Below are positions 43,409-52,774 of a stretch of 64,000 bases of DNA, in pieces. Below the pieces are notes generated by a model, which was given only the letters and a program-made list of their open reading frames with translations, made no database searches and had not been told where the DNA came from. A program made the translations under genes and the position numbers. Source of the DNA: an uncultured Christensenellaceae bacterium (GTDB taxonomy: Bacteria > Bacillota > Clostridia > Christensenellales > UBA3700); the NCBI GenBank assembly GCA_944376205.1, contig CALWBV010000001.1, positions 1-64,000 of the forward strand, in the 5' to 3' direction. Every line of letters begins with the position of its first letter. Within the stretch, counting starts at the first letter, position 1.

Positions 43409-44845
43409 TCAGAGAGTTGTATGTTTGTGCCGCTTTGAAAGTTGTTGTATGAGTTTTTGCTTGTCCTTTTCTATTACGGTGGGTTGCGGCGAAGGGAGCT
43501 TTGCGGCTCTCGGCTTTGAACAGAGATAGTAACGGAGGGCGTCGAGTGCGTGATCGTCTTTTTTTATAGGTCTGTCTCCCTTTCCCCACCAATAAGTTTT
43601 GAGTTCTCGAATAAGATTCGTACAGCACGAAAAAATCTTTATTCTGTCTTCGGCAAAATAACTCTTTACCTGCGCTATACCCGAAAAAAGCTGTTTGTTT
43701 ACGTTTGTATTGACGATAATGTCTCTGTCGTAAAAGAGTTCGGATACGCTCTTTGTCGACGCAAGCGTATGCTGATCGGCTGCGCTGTCGATAAGCGCCG
43801 TAAGTCTGCCTTTTTTGTCACGGTGCCAATTGAGTTTGTCTGCAAGCTCGCGTATTTTTTCTGCATGATAGTCTATGTCTTTTCCCGCCATATACCATTC
43901 CCCAACCACATAGACGGTAGAGTCATAGTCCACTGCAAAAAACAGACATGCAAGCGGATTGTTTAGACCGGGATCGATAGAAATTGCGTCCTGCCACTCA
44001 AAAGGCACGTCAAACAGCTCGATCACGTGTTTTGACTGATCGAATTCTTTATAGACTATACCTTCGGCTTCGCAGAATCTGCCGTATCTTCTCGACGCAA
44101 GAGTCTGCTCGTCGAGACACGCCGACAAAGCCTGCACTTCGCTTTTGTCGAGAAAAGGATTATCCGCCCATTCGATATGTTCGTGCCAGATTTCTTTATC
44201 CTGTTTGGAGTTGAGATATATCTCGTCGTACACCCATGTTAAACCTTTAAGCGGTGTCATGGTCCCCCAGATATCGCCCACACGGTCAATGACTCTCATT
44301 CTGCATTCGTCATAGACGTCTTTGGGTGGCTCTTCGTCAAACCATACAAAATCCAAAGACGCACCCTGAAACTTTTCTCTTCCCTGATCGCAGCTCTTGA
44401 ACGATACTTTCGACACTCCGCCGAAAACGTTTTTGATAAGAATGTAGTCGATTATACCGTATTCCGCCGACGCTTTTTTGCCCGACGACATTACGATATC
44501 TTCAATCCATTCGGGACGGAGATAGCTCATAAACTTGCTCTGCGCAACGTCTCTCTGCACTTCGTAGGACAGCGAAACTATCCAGCCCGACACGTTTTTT
44601 CTGTTTTGCCTGTAAGGATGAATACCCCTTGCCCACCATACCGCCTCCACGGCTCCGCACTCTGTTTTTCCGCTTCTGTTGCCGCCGAAAACCCAACGGT
44701 TGCGACAGGGGCATTTGTGAAACAAAAGTTGTTTTTCATGCACCTTTTCGCCCGTATTGTAATGCGACAGCTTGTCTTTTTGAAGTCGTTTTTTCTCCTC
44801 TTTTTCGATGGCAAGAATCCTGCCGATTAATTGCTTTTCTGTCAT
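43409..44845 (-). CDS. Phage terminase, large subunit
   Basis: 478 aa, DNA-packaging motor. The ATPase domain has Walker A GGNRSGKT (54-61), Walker B DFVWFDEEP (165-173) and coupling motif GTMTP (194-198). The RNase-H-like nuclease has acidic residues D291 (SIDPGLNN), D353 (LIDSAADQ) and D431/D435 (KDDHALDALRY), all present, so it appears competent. The length is normal. No clear Shine-Dalgarno sequence precedes ATG 44845 and no good promoter was found between it and the divergent gene at 44,948. It is the first gene of the cassette. Confidence 0.9.
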   Translation of the reverse strand: MTEKQLIGRILAIEKEEKKRLQKDKLSHYNTGEKVHEKQLLFHKCPCRNRWVFGGNRSGKTECGAVEAVWWARGIHPYRQNRKNVSGWIVSLSYEVQRDVAQSKFMSYLRPEWIEDIVMSSGKKASAEYGIIDYILIKNVFGGVSKVSFKSCDQGREKFQGASLDFVWFDEEPPKDVYDECRMRVIDRVGDIWGTMTPLKGLTWVYDEIYLNSKQDKEIWHEHIEWADNPFLDKSEVQALSACLDEQTLASRRYGRFCEAEGIVYKEFDQSKHVIELFDVPFEWQDAISIDPGLNNPLACLFFAVDYDSTVYVVGEWYMAGKDIDYHAEKIRELADKLNWHRDKKGRLTALIDSAADQHTLASTKSVSELFYDRDIIVNTNVNKQLFSGIAQVKSYFAEDRIKIFSCCTNLIRELKTYWWGKGDRPIKKDDHALDALRYYLCSKPRAAKLPSPQPTVIEKDKQKLIQQLSKRHKHTTL

Positions 44846-44894
44846 AATTCGTCATAATCCATACAGTTTTTTTGAATTAATGAGTCAAATTGTA

Positions 44895-44923
44895 TTGTAA
44901 AAATAATAAATGTAGAATATAAT
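44895..44923 (+). promoter_or_regulatory. Sigma-A promoter of the anchored secreted protein gene
   Basis: -35 TTGTAA (44895-44900), 17-bp spacer, -10 TATAAT (44918-44923), 24 bp before the start codon. Confidence 0.7.
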
Positions 44924-44947
44924 TAATGTATTAACAGCGAGGTTCGT

Positions 44948-45715
44948 ATGAAAAAACTGATACTTGTCACATTGCTTATAGTCATGCTTGCAGTACCTTT
45001 TTGCGTAAGCGGCACCTGTCTTGCAGAAGACGACGGAAAGCTGTATTATTACGCTTCGGAAGAAATCCCCGTATATAAAGATACGCAAGGCAATTCTCTG
45101 CCCGTATTTATGATTCCCGCAACATACGCATATCAATTCGACAGCGAAGTAACGGGTACCGATTATATAAAAATCAGCTACAACGGCAAAGAAGGCTATA
45201 TCAAAAAAACCGATCACAAGTCTACCAATCAAATAAAATTAGATTGGCAGGACAATTACTTCTATAATATATCTTTTAATGTAACCGCAACCGATGAGAT
45301 AAATATTTACAGTTATGAGGAAAACGGAACTTCGTTGTCCCCTGAACCCGCAAAATATATTCCGTCAACAATCACGGTCACTAAAGTATATAGTTACGAC
45401 AGAATTGACGGAGAGTACTATTTCTATGTGCATTACAAATTCCAAACTCTGCTTGAACTCGACGGCTATATCAAAGCCGGCGATACTTCATTGAGTTCGT
45501 TCAGCATAGAAACTATTCCTCAAAACCCTAATTATATCCAAGAAACCACTCCCGAAACTCCCAGCGGAGACAACGGCGGCGGCACTACAAACGAGGGTAT
45601 TCAGGAACCTACAAACAATCTCGAAAGATATCTGCTCATTGCCGTGATTGCCGTACTTTGCGTAGTCATCGTAGTGCTTATCTTCCTGCCCAACAAAAAC
45701 AGAAAAGTCAACTGA
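44948..45715 (+). CDS. Secreted, C-terminally membrane-anchored SH3-like protein
   Basis: 255 aa. Signal peptide 1-26 (MKKLILVTLLIVMLAVPF...). Two beta-rich units follow: about 28-95 (YYYASEEIPVYKD...IKISYNGKEGYIKKTD, like a bacterial SH3 repeat) and about 105-180 (a similar pattern ending ELDGYIKAGD). A Pro/Thr/Gly linker (TTPETPSGDNGGG) and a C-terminal membrane helix (YLLIAVIAVLCVVIVVLIFL) with a basic tail (NKNRKVN) complete it. It is probably displayed on the outer face of the membrane. It is divergent from terL and has no phage-like features. Function unknown. Confidence 0.75.
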   Translation: MKKLILVTLLIVMLAVPFCVSGTCLAEDDGKLYYYASEEIPVYKDTQGNSLPVFMIPATYAYQFDSEVTGTDYIKISYNGKEGYIKKTDHKSTNQIKLDWQDNYFYNISFNVTATDEINIYSYEENGTSLSPEPAKYIPSTITVTKVYSYDRIDGEYYFYVHYKFQTLLELDGYIKAGDTSLSSFSIETIPQNPNYIQETTPETPSGDNGGGTTNEGIQEPTNNLERYLLIAVIAVLCVVIVVLIFLPNKNRKVN

Positions 45716-45774
45716 CGCTGTATATAAGACATATGTCTTAACATGTACGCTTTTACAAACCTTATCAATAATTA

Positions 45775-45800
45775 AAGCCGTAGCAATACGGCTTTTTTGT
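45775..45800 (+). terminator. Terminator of the secreted-protein gene
   Basis: AAGCCGTA (45775-45782) pairs with TACGGCTT (45787-45794), GCAA loop, followed by TTTTG. A 14-bp perfect palindrome AAGACATATGTCTT lies upstream at 45726-45739. Confidence 0.85.
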
Positions 45801-45847
45801 ATTCTTCAATTATGTATATTACATTTATATTCTGTCTTATCAGTATG

Positions 45848-46435
45848 TTACTGACATACTGCGACCACCCCTGCTCCGTCCGCATTCAAACTCTTCATCA
45901 CTACATAATCATTGTGCGGACAAATATCCGATTTTGCGGATTTGGCTTCACGTTTCGACTCACTGTTTTCACTGTTCTTCTGGAGCTGTGCGGCATGTAT
46001 CTCGTTGAGTCTTGCAAACAAGCTGTCCTTGGCATAACGCTTGTCCAGCCATTCTTCATCGTATCCCTTTGATTTGCATACCGCCGAAAAAGACGAAAGC
46101 CCGAAAGCATACCGTCTGAACACAGTTCTTAAACAAATTCCCAAAGTATTTGCAATCTCCTCAAAGCTCATCTTGCGAATAAACTTCAACTCGAGGACTT
46201 CCCTGTACTTGGGTTTGAGGTCTTGAAGAGTGGTGTCCACAATCACTTTTGCGTTTATCAAAGCCTCCTTCCTTTTGTTGTTGTCAATAATTTTTTGCAT
46301 AAGGTCAAGCGTATTGCCCGTATAAGAAAAACTGCCGAGTGCAAGCGACATTGTGTAAGAATCTATCGACTTGACTATCTTGGGCAGTAATCTGTAAGAT
46401 GCGAGCAAACTTTTGGACCACATCTCTTGATTCAT
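45848..46435 (-). CDS. Sigma-70 region 4-like HTH regulator
   Basis: 195 aa. Residues about 75-130 read LKPKYREVLELKFIRKMSFEEIANTLGICLRTVFRRY, a sigma-factor region 4 helix-turn-helix (E-AN-LG-TV-RR). The preceding ~70 residues are helical without the sigma region 2 (-10 recognition) motif. The last ~60 are hydrophilic with Lys/Ser repeats. It resembles the sigma-like HTH proteins (ArpU/DUF1492 type) that control late genes in Firmicutes phages. I start at MNQEMWSK, preceded by GGAGGTGATACG. It lies just beyond the phage cassette and could regulate it; this is inference. Confidence 0.72.
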   Translation of the reverse strand: MNQEMWSKSLLASYRLLPKIVKSIDSYTMSLALGSFSYTGNTLDLMQKIIDNNKRKEALINAKVIVDTTLQDLKPKYREVLELKFIRKMSFEEIANTLGICLRTVFRRYAFGLSSFSAVCKSKGYDEEWLDKRYAKDSLFARLNEIHAAQLQKNSENSESKREAKSAKSDICPHNDYVVMKSLNADGAGVVAVCQ

Positions 46436-46675
46436 CGTATCACCTCCGTTTACACCCAAAGTATATTACAGATGGTTAGACAAAATCAATTTTTTATGAC
46501 AAGTTTATGAACATTTGTTTGCATTTTTTCAAAAATTTTTCTCAAATTCCTCTTCTTGGGATTTTTTTTGTACATTTGAGACAATAAATATAAAATACGG
46601 TTATTCAGTGCGATTATGTTTCTGTTTTTCTTCCTATGCAAATTTACACAACGATCGCTATCGTACGGATACGTT

Positions 46676-46703
46676 TTGAAATAATCAATTTAGTCTATAT
46701 AAT
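46676..46703 (+). promoter_or_regulatory. Promoter of the flavodoxin-like pair
   Basis: -35 TTGAAA (46676-46681), 16-bp spacer, -10 TATAAT (46698-46703). AAAGGTGATACC precedes the first ATG. Confidence 0.7.
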
Positions 46704-46729
46704 ATATATCAATACAAAAAGGTGATACC

Positions 46730-47236
46730 ATGAATCTTATAATGAGCGACATACCGTTGAATCTGTCAATAAACGACGATGCAGTATATATAGACCTGTC
46801 CGATAAAAAAATCGGCAACTGCATCGGATGTTTTTGCTGTTGGGTAAAGACTCCCGGCAAGTGTATCTTGAGAGACGACGCAACTAAAATTTACCCCTAT
46901 ATCGCAAAAAGTTCACGTCTAATTTATGTAAGCCGAATTAAATACGGAAGTTACGATACCGTTATGAAAACCATGCTTGAGCGCGCAATCCCCATTCAGC
47001 AGGCATTTATACGGCTTGTAGACGGTGAAACGCACCATATTCAGAGAGACGTCAAACTCAAAGACGCAACGATTATCGTATATGGAAAAACTCTTCCCGA
47101 AGAACGCGAAATTTTCATAAAACTCGTCGCACGCAACGCACGAAATATGAATTTTGAGACCTACAATATTATATTTACCGACGAAGCAGAGCTTCAGTCG
47201 ACGGTAATAAGCGAGGTGAAAAAATGGCAGAAATAA
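46730..47236 (+). CDS. Flavodoxin-fold protein with truncated N-terminus (NADPH:FMN reductase-like)
   Basis: 168 aa. KIGNCIGCFCCWVKTPGKCILRDD (about 28-51) is the strongly conserved core of iron-sulfur flavoprotein/FMN reductase-like proteins, followed by YVSRIKYGSYDTVMKTMLER in place of the usual PVYFGS-type loop. The expected first strand and phosphate loop (MKILIINGSPR-like) is missing: the protein begins MNLIMSDIPLNLSIN. The downstream gene overlaps by 13 nt and does have that loop. FMN binding alone is thus doubtful. Confidence 0.7.
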   Translation: MNLIMSDIPLNLSINDDAVYIDLSDKKIGNCIGCFCCWVKTPGKCILRDDATKIYPYIAKSSRLIYVSRIKYGSYDTVMKTMLERAIPIQQAFIRLVDGETHHIQRDVKLKDATIIVYGKTLPEEREIFIKLVARNARNMNFETYNIIFTDEAELQSTVISEVKKWQK

Positions 47237-47841
47237 CAATTGTCAACGCAAGTCCGCGTGCTCCCAAATCCAACTCAAAGATATATGCGCAGATTTTTTC
47301 CGATTACTCTGATCTTTCAACAGATTATTTTAATCTGTCGCCAAAAAACCATCTTGAAATTGCTCAAAAATTGGACAAGTGCAACCATTTGCTGTTTGTC
47401 TTTCCGCTTTATGCCGACTCAATCCCCGTAGGCTTACTCAATTTTTTGAAGTTTTTAGAGCAAAATCCACCGCAGAAAAAACCTGTCGTATCCGTCATTG
47501 TTAATTGCGGCTTTCTCGAATATTCTCAAAACGATATCGCTGTGCAACAACTCAAATTATTCTGTTCGATAAACGACTACCCTGTCGGCTCCGTACTCAA
47601 AATAGGCAGCGGCGAAGCAATTCTCGACACGCCATTTGCTTTTCTGGTAAAGCGCAAAATAAAAAAAATAGCACATTCGATTTCAAAAAAACGTTATGTA
47701 AATTTGCATACGACTATGCCTTTGTTCAAAAAGACTTTTATCAAAGCGTCGACAAATTTTTGGATAAACAAAGGAAAATCCAACGGCATCACTAAAGAAC
47801 AGATGGAGACAATGAAAATAGAAGACGATAAAGTCGTATAA
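47224..47841 (+). CDS. Flavodoxin-like protein, partner of the preceding gene
   Basis: 205 aa. It starts EITIVNASPRAPKSNSKIY, a flavodoxin-type phosphate-binding loop. FVFPLYADSIPVGLLNFLKFLE is the second flavin loop. It lacks the CIGCxxCW motif found in its partner. The basic C-terminal third has no family match. A 13-nt overlap with the upstream gene implies coupled translation. The two may form a heterodimer sharing flavin-site elements (inference). Confidence 0.7.
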   Translation: MAEITIVNASPRAPKSNSKIYAQIFSDYSDLSTDYFNLSPKNHLEIAQKLDKCNHLLFVFPLYADSIPVGLLNFLKFLEQNPPQKKPVVSVIVNCGFLEYSQNDIAVQQLKLFCSINDYPVGSVLKIGSGEAILDTPFAFLVKRKIKKIAHSISKKRYVNLHTTMPLFKKTFIKASTNFWINKGKSNGITKEQMETMKIEDDKVV

Positions 47842-47904
47842 AGATTATAGCGCAGTAAATATCATATACTTGACGATAAAGCATCGTCATTTTAAGACAA
47901 AACA

Positions 47905-47930
47905 AAAAGCCCTGAAAATTCAGGGCTTTT
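47905..47930. terminator. Bidirectional terminator between the flavodoxin pair and the topoisomerase genes
   Basis: AAAAGCCCTG (47905-47914) pairs with CAGGGCTTTT (47921-47930). The right arm is repeated at once (ATCAGGGCTTTTAT twice, 47,919-47,944), a small tandem duplication giving two alternative stems. The minus strand reads into TTTTTG. Confidence 0.85.
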
Positions 47931-48015
47931 ATCAGGGCTTTTATATTGATAATTTTATATTCAGATCAAGAAATTACCGTTTATATGGCTTTAATCTCGC
48001 ATCGAAATTTGACTC

Positions 48016-50493
48016 TTAATCTATAATATTGTGCTTTTTGCAATCGCCTATCGTAAGAATATTCTTATCTTTCGATACGATCTTTATTATATTTTTACCT
48101 TTGTTGGCTCTGTCCTCGATACCTATCTGTTCGGTATTGATACTCTTCACTTCTCCGCTCGGAAGCACGATAGCAAAATCGTAAGGATTGGTAACAGTAT
48201 CTATAAATACGCACTCGCCCGTCTTGGTATCGAATATCTTATTACCCTTTGCCATTCTCATTCTGGGTTCTATCTCGCCGATTATTATTCTCTTTGCACA
48301 GCCGCTGTCCATTACGGTAACTATTTCGCCGCTGCCGTCGGTATGAGTAGCAAACACGAGTTTATCCCCGTCGTCAAAGCGCATGAGTTTTACGCCGCCT
48401 GCTTTTCTTCCCTGCGTGGGTATATCGTCGTAAGAGACAAGCGCCATACCGTTTTGAGTAACGGAGAGGATATATCCTCTCGCCTCTCTCGTACCGTCAT
48501 CGACTTCGGGAGGCGTAACGAGTTCTACCGCAATGATTCTGTCATCGTCATCTTTGAAGGTCATTGCAGCCGTAAGCGATTTTTTGTCAAATACGAACTC
48601 GTCGAGATCAACGTATTTTGCCATACCCATTTGTGTTACGAGCAACATTTTCTTGCCCTTGACTTCATTTTCAGTGAAAATCTGCAAAAGTATATCGTCA
48701 CTGTCGACTTTTGCAAATTTGTTTACGCTCACGCCTCTCGATTTCCACTTATCTTCGCCTAGTGCCGATACGGGGAAAGTTACGGCATTGCCCTTTGACG
48801 TTATGCCGAACAGCATACCTTCGCTGTCCGTCTTGATAACCTTTTTGGACAAGTCCTGCGGATTACAGTTGACAATGCTCTTTGACGCAAGATTGTATCC
48901 CTTGTCGAGCACAAATTTGACGTTGCCGTTGTAATGCAATACGACATAGCCGTCCTTTTTGATTTTTGCGTTGAGATCGACTTCGACGTCAGAAATAAGA
49001 CTTTCGTGAACGATTTCGCTCAATCTGGGAGTAGGATATTTCTTTTTGATTTCAAGGAGTTCTTTCTTGACTACATTGTACTGTTTTGTCTTGGAATTGG
49101 TAATTCCCGTCAGATAACTTATGCGCTGCAAAAGTTCTTTCTGCTCCTCGAGCATCTTGTTTATATCGAGTTTATTGAGTCTCTTGAGAGGAATATCGAG
49201 GACTGCGATCGCCTGTTTTTCAGTGAGGTCGAATCTCATTCTCAATCTGTCCTTTGCCTCAACGTATGTCTTGCTGTCAAGCACTATATCCACGACTTCT
49301 CTTATGTTGTTGACTGCCTTGAGAAGTCCTTCGAGAATGTGTTCTCTCTTTTCCGCAACGTCGAGATCGTATTTACTGCGCTTGTATATGACTTCACGCT
49401 GGAATTCCACATAGTATTTGATTATATCCAATAATCCCAACTGCATAGGACGGTTGTTGACTATTGCCGTCATATTTGCGCTGAAGTTGCACTGCAAATC
49501 CGTCTTCTTGAAAAGAAGGGCTATCATTGTTTCGGGGTCGGCTTCTTTTTTGAGTTTGATTACGCATCTCATACCCGATCTGTCCGATTCGTCGACTATG
49601 TCCTGAATGTTTCCGAACAAATCCTTGTTGCTTTCTCTCAAATCGTTTATTCTCGCAAGAAGCACCGCTTTGTTTACCTGATAAGGAATTTCGGTAATGA
49701 CGATATTCGTTCTGCCGCCCTCCTCTTCGGTGTGCATTTTTGCTCTTAATACTATTCTTCCCTTACCTGTCGAGTAAGCGTCGTAAATACCCTGATTGTC
49801 TATAATGATACCGCCCGTAGGGAAGTCGGGAGCAGGTATGTATTTCATCATCTCCTCGAGAGTGATGTCTTTGTTTTCGATATATGCCACGATACCGTCG
49901 ATAGCTTCGCCGAGATTGTGCGTGGGTATATTCGTCGCAAGTCCTACGGCTATTCCGTTGGCGCCGTTGACGAGAAGATTGGGCACCCTCGACGGTAAAA
50001 GTTCGGGTTCCTCGAGACTGTCGTCGAAGTTGAGCGTCATAGGTACGGTATTTTTGTCGAGATCTCTCAACATTTCGAGCGCAAAAGGCGTCATTCTCGC
50101 CTCTGTATATCTCATTGCAGCCGCACTGTCGCCGTCTACGCTTCCGAAATTGCCGTGACCGTCAACCAAAAGCATACGGGTGTTGAAAGGCTGTGCGAGT
50201 TTTACCATTGCGCCGTACACGGAAGAATCGCCGTGAGGGTGATACTTACCGAGACAGTCACCGACGATACGTGCCGACTTACGGTGCGGCTTGTCGGGAG
50301 TCGTACCGAGTTCGAGCATGGTGTATAAGATTCTGCGCTGTACGGGTTTGAGTCCGTCCTCTACTCTGGGCAACGCTCTGTCCAGAATAACGTACTCGCT
50401 GTACGGAAGCATAGAATCGTGAAGCACTTGTTCAAAAGTACCGTCAATGATTTTGGAATTGTCTACTTCTTCTACTTTTTTGTTTTTTGCCAT
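48016..50493 (-). CDS. Type IIA DNA topoisomerase subunit A (ParC/GyrA)
   Basis: 825 aa, DNA breakage-reunion subunit. The catalytic Tyr is in [10 protein letters not shown] (about residue 130), with [29 protein letters not shown] (QRDR helix) and [15 protein letters not shown] in the winged-helix part. A coiled coil and a six-bladed C-terminal beta-pinwheel follow. The expected GyrA box QRRGGRG is degenerate: the closest segment is TQGRKAGGV. That favours a ParC-like or non-supercoiling role, but the call between gyrase and topo IV is not settled. It is 42 bp after its B subunit and forms an operon. Confidence 0.93.
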   Translation of the reverse strand: MAKNKKVEEVDNSKIIDGTFEQVLHDSMLPYSEYVILDRALPRVEDGLKPVQRRILYTMLELGTTPDKPHRKSARIVGDCLGKYHPHGDSSVYGAMVKLAQPFNTRMLLVDGHGNFGSVDGDSAAAMRYTEARMTPFALEMLRDLDKNTVPMTLNFDDSLEEPELLPSRVPNLLVNGANGIAVGLATNIPTHNLGEAIDGIVAYIENKDITLEEMMKYIPAPDFPTGGIIIDNQGIYDAYSTGKGRIVLRAKMHTEEEGGRTNIVITEIPYQVNKAVLLARINDLRESNKDLFGNIQDIVDESDRSGMRCVIKLKKEADPETMIALLFKKTDLQCNFSANMTAIVNNRPMQLGLLDIIKYYVEFQREVIYKRSKYDLDVAEKREHILEGLLKAVNNIREVVDIVLDSKTYVEAKDRLRMRFDLTEKQAIAVLDIPLKRLNKLDINKMLEEQKELLQRISYLTGITNSKTKQYNVVKKELLEIKKKYPTPRLSEIVHESLISDVEVDLNAKIKKDGYVVLHYNGNVKFVLDKGYNLASKSIVNCNPQDLSKKVIKTDSEGMLFGITSKGNAVTFPVSALGEDKWKSRGVSVNKFAKVDSDDILLQIFTENEVKGKKMLLVTQMGMAKYVDLDEFVFDKKSLTAAMTFKDDDDRIIAVELVTPPEVDDGTREARGYILSVTQNGMALVSYDDIPTQGRKAGGVKLMRFDDGDKLVFATHTDGSGEIVTVMDSGCAKRIIIGEIEPRMRMAKGNKIFDTKTGECVFIDTVTNPYDFAIVLPSGEVKSINTEQIGIEDRANKGKNIIKIVSKDKNILTIGDCKKHNIID

Positions 50494-50535
50494 ATTGTTC
50501 CTTAAAAAATTTCCCTGCGATAGTATATCGTTTTA

Positions 50536-52533
50536 TCAGTCCTTATTATCGACGGAAGCATGCATGTCTGCCGCTTTTTTCGTTTCGATAAAGTTGTCCT
50601 GCTTGTTGAAGTTGGCGTATTCGAAAATATATTCTCTTCTCATTTCTGCGCCGTCGCCCATGAGCGTAACGATAAGCCTGTCGGCCTCGGCGCTGTCGTC
50701 GATAGACACTTTCATAAGCGAACGGTTTTTGGGGTCCATAGTAGTTTCCCAAAGCTGTTCGGGGTTCATTTCTCCGAGACCTTTATACCTTTGCAAGGTA
50801 TAATTTTTTCCTGCGCTTGCAAGAATCATCTGAAGCTGTTCGTCGTCGTAAGCGTATCTTACGTTGTTCTTTTCCGTAACCTTATAAAGCGGCGGCATGC
50901 CGATATACAAGTGTCCGCCCGTAATGAGAGGACGCATATATCTGAAGAAAAACGTAAGGAGTATCGCCCTTATATGCGCGCCGTCCTGATCGGCATCGGC
51001 AAGTATTATGACTTTGTGATACTTGAGGTTTGATTCGTTGTAATCTCTGCCGAATCCCGTACCCAAAGCATTGATTATCGTCTTTATTTCCTCGTTTTTG
51101 AGAATTTCTTCTATCTTTTTCTTTTCCACGTTAAGGGGCTTTCCTCTCAAAGGAAGTATTGCCTGACACGACCTGTCACGTCCCTGCTTTGCGCTTCCGC
51201 CTGCACTCTCGCCCTCTACTATAAAGAGTTCGTTGAGTTCGGGTTTTCTTCCCGAACAGTTCGCCATTTTTCCTATAAGCGCCGATGACGACATGCTGTT
51301 GATGTTACGGGCAACGGATTTTGCCTTTGCCGCACTCTCTCTAGCCTTTGCCGCAACTTTAGCTTTTTCGAAAATAGCGTCGATAGTATCTTTTTTGGCT
51401 TTATTGAGAAAATCTTTTATTCCGTCTGTAAGAAGATTTTCCACAAGAGGTTTTACTTCGGGGTTGCCGAGTTTTGTCTTTGTCTGTCCTTCAAACTGCA
51501 TATCCTGCATTTTGATCGTAAGGACTGCCGTCAGACCTTCTCTGTAATCTTCGCCGTTGAAATTCTGCTGTTTGTCTTTGATGATGTTTTTTGCTCTTCC
51601 GAAGTCGTTGAGCGCTCTTGTCAAAGCCGAACGGAATCCCGTCTCGTGAGTTCCGCCCTCTGTAGTAGGAATGTTGTTGACGTAACTGAATACGTCTTCG
51701 GTATATGTATCCGTATGCTGGAACGCAAGTTGAACCACAAAAAGTCCCTGTTTTTTCTCTATAAACGCAGGAGGAGCGTATTTTACGGTTTTTCCCTCAT
51801 TGAGATGCACGACAAAGTCGCTTATGCCTCCGCTGTAACAATAATTGCGGACTTTGGGTCTGCCGCTTTCCGTAAGCTGTCTGTGATCGGTAAGCGAAAG
51901 TTTTACGCCTCCGTTGAGAAAAGCCAGCTCTCTCAATCTCTTTGAGATTGTATCGAACGAATATTCCTCTTTTCCGAATACTCTGGGATCGGGCTTGAAC
52001 GTAACTTTCGTACCTTTAAGCTTTTTGTCGCAAGGCTTGGACGTGAGATCTTCGAGTTTTCTTCCGCTGGCGATTTCGCCGTTAGGAAGTTGATAAGAAT
52101 GGAATTTCATCGTGTACTGCGTTCCGCTTTTGAAGACGTCCACAGTGAGCCATTCGGACAATGCGTTCGTAACAGACGCACCTACGCCGTGCAAGCCGCC
52201 CGAAACCGAATAATTTTTGTTATTGAATTTTCCGCCTGCATGCAAAACCGTGAATATCAGTTCTACCGCAGGAATTTTTTTCTGCGGGTGAATATCTACG
52301 GGAATACCTCTGCCGTTGTCGTAGACACTGATAACGTTGTCGGGGAAAATCTCTATTTCTATCGCATTGCCGTAGCCGTTGAGAATTTCGTCCATACCGT
52401 TGTCTACGATTTCCCACAGAATATGATGAAGTCCTTTGACCCCCGTAGTACCTATATACATACCGGGTCTTTTTCTTACCGCATCGAGTCCCTCGATGAC
52501 GTCAATGTCTTTTGCGCCGTAATCGTTTGCCAT
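50536..52533 (-). CDS. Type IIA DNA topoisomerase subunit B (ParE/GyrB)
   Basis: 665 aa, ATPase subunit. The GHKL ATP site has EIVDNGMDEI (Asn/Asp), DNGRGIPVD and GGLHGVGASVTNALS. QTKTKLGNP follows in the transducer domain. The TOPRIM domain has EGESAGGSAKQGRD and DADQDGAHIR, and the C-terminus is RYKGLGEMNPEQLWETTMDP. The length lacks the large E. coli GyrB insert. A second gyrase pair may exist elsewhere in the genome. The small hairpin GCCGC-N11-GCGGC lies in its leader (about 52,567-52,587). Confidence 0.93.
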   Translation of the reverse strand: MANDYGAKDIDVIEGLDAVRKRPGMYIGTTGVKGLHHILWEIVDNGMDEILNGYGNAIEIEIFPDNVISVYDNGRGIPVDIHPQKKIPAVELIFTVLHAGGKFNNKNYSVSGGLHGVGASVTNALSEWLTVDVFKSGTQYTMKFHSYQLPNGEIASGRKLEDLTSKPCDKKLKGTKVTFKPDPRVFGKEEYSFDTISKRLRELAFLNGGVKLSLTDHRQLTESGRPKVRNYCYSGGISDFVVHLNEGKTVKYAPPAFIEKKQGLFVVQLAFQHTDTYTEDVFSYVNNIPTTEGGTHETGFRSALTRALNDFGRAKNIIKDKQQNFNGEDYREGLTAVLTIKMQDMQFEGQTKTKLGNPEVKPLVENLLTDGIKDFLNKAKKDTIDAIFEKAKVAAKARESAAKAKSVARNINSMSSSALIGKMANCSGRKPELNELFIVEGESAGGSAKQGRDRSCQAILPLRGKPLNVEKKKIEEILKNEEIKTIINALGTGFGRDYNESNLKYHKVIILADADQDGAHIRAILLTFFFRYMRPLITGGHLYIGMPPLYKVTEKNNVRYAYDDEQLQMILASAGKNYTLQRYKGLGEMNPEQLWETTMDPKNRSLMKVSIDDSAEADRLIVTLMGDGAEMRREYIFEYANFNKQDNFIETKKAADMHASVDNKD

Positions 52534-52734
52534 ATCCTTTCCTATAAAAATGCCCTTAAGGGTGCGCCGCTATTTCATTTTGCGGCTATGCCGATAATTT
52601 ATGCATAGCATAAGTCTATTTTGATTCGATAATTTTAATTCAATTGCTTTTATTTTTGAATAAAGTTTTTCCGTTAAATAGTATTTTACTTTTGAAAATT
52701 ATTCTCTTTCAAAAATTTTTCCGCAAAAAACCAA

Positions 52735-52754
52735 GTCTTGCCGTACGCAAAGAC
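52735..52754 (-). terminator. Probable terminator of the lysophospholipase-like gene
   Basis: GTCTTGC (52735-52741) pairs with GCAAAGAC (52747-52754) with one bulge. The minus strand continues TTGGTTTTTT. Confidence 0.45.
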
Positions 52755-52774
52755 CGGGTTTAATGTCCGAAGGA

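Noticed and set aside
44846..44947. Strong promoter for terL
   Set aside because: TTGACT is present on the minus strand (44883-44888) but no acceptable -10 lies 16-18 bp downstream.
48016..52533. Firm naming as gyrA-gyrB
   Set aside because: The GyrA box is degenerate and a second pair may exist elsewhere; the genes are described as type IIA topoisomerase subunits without a symbol.
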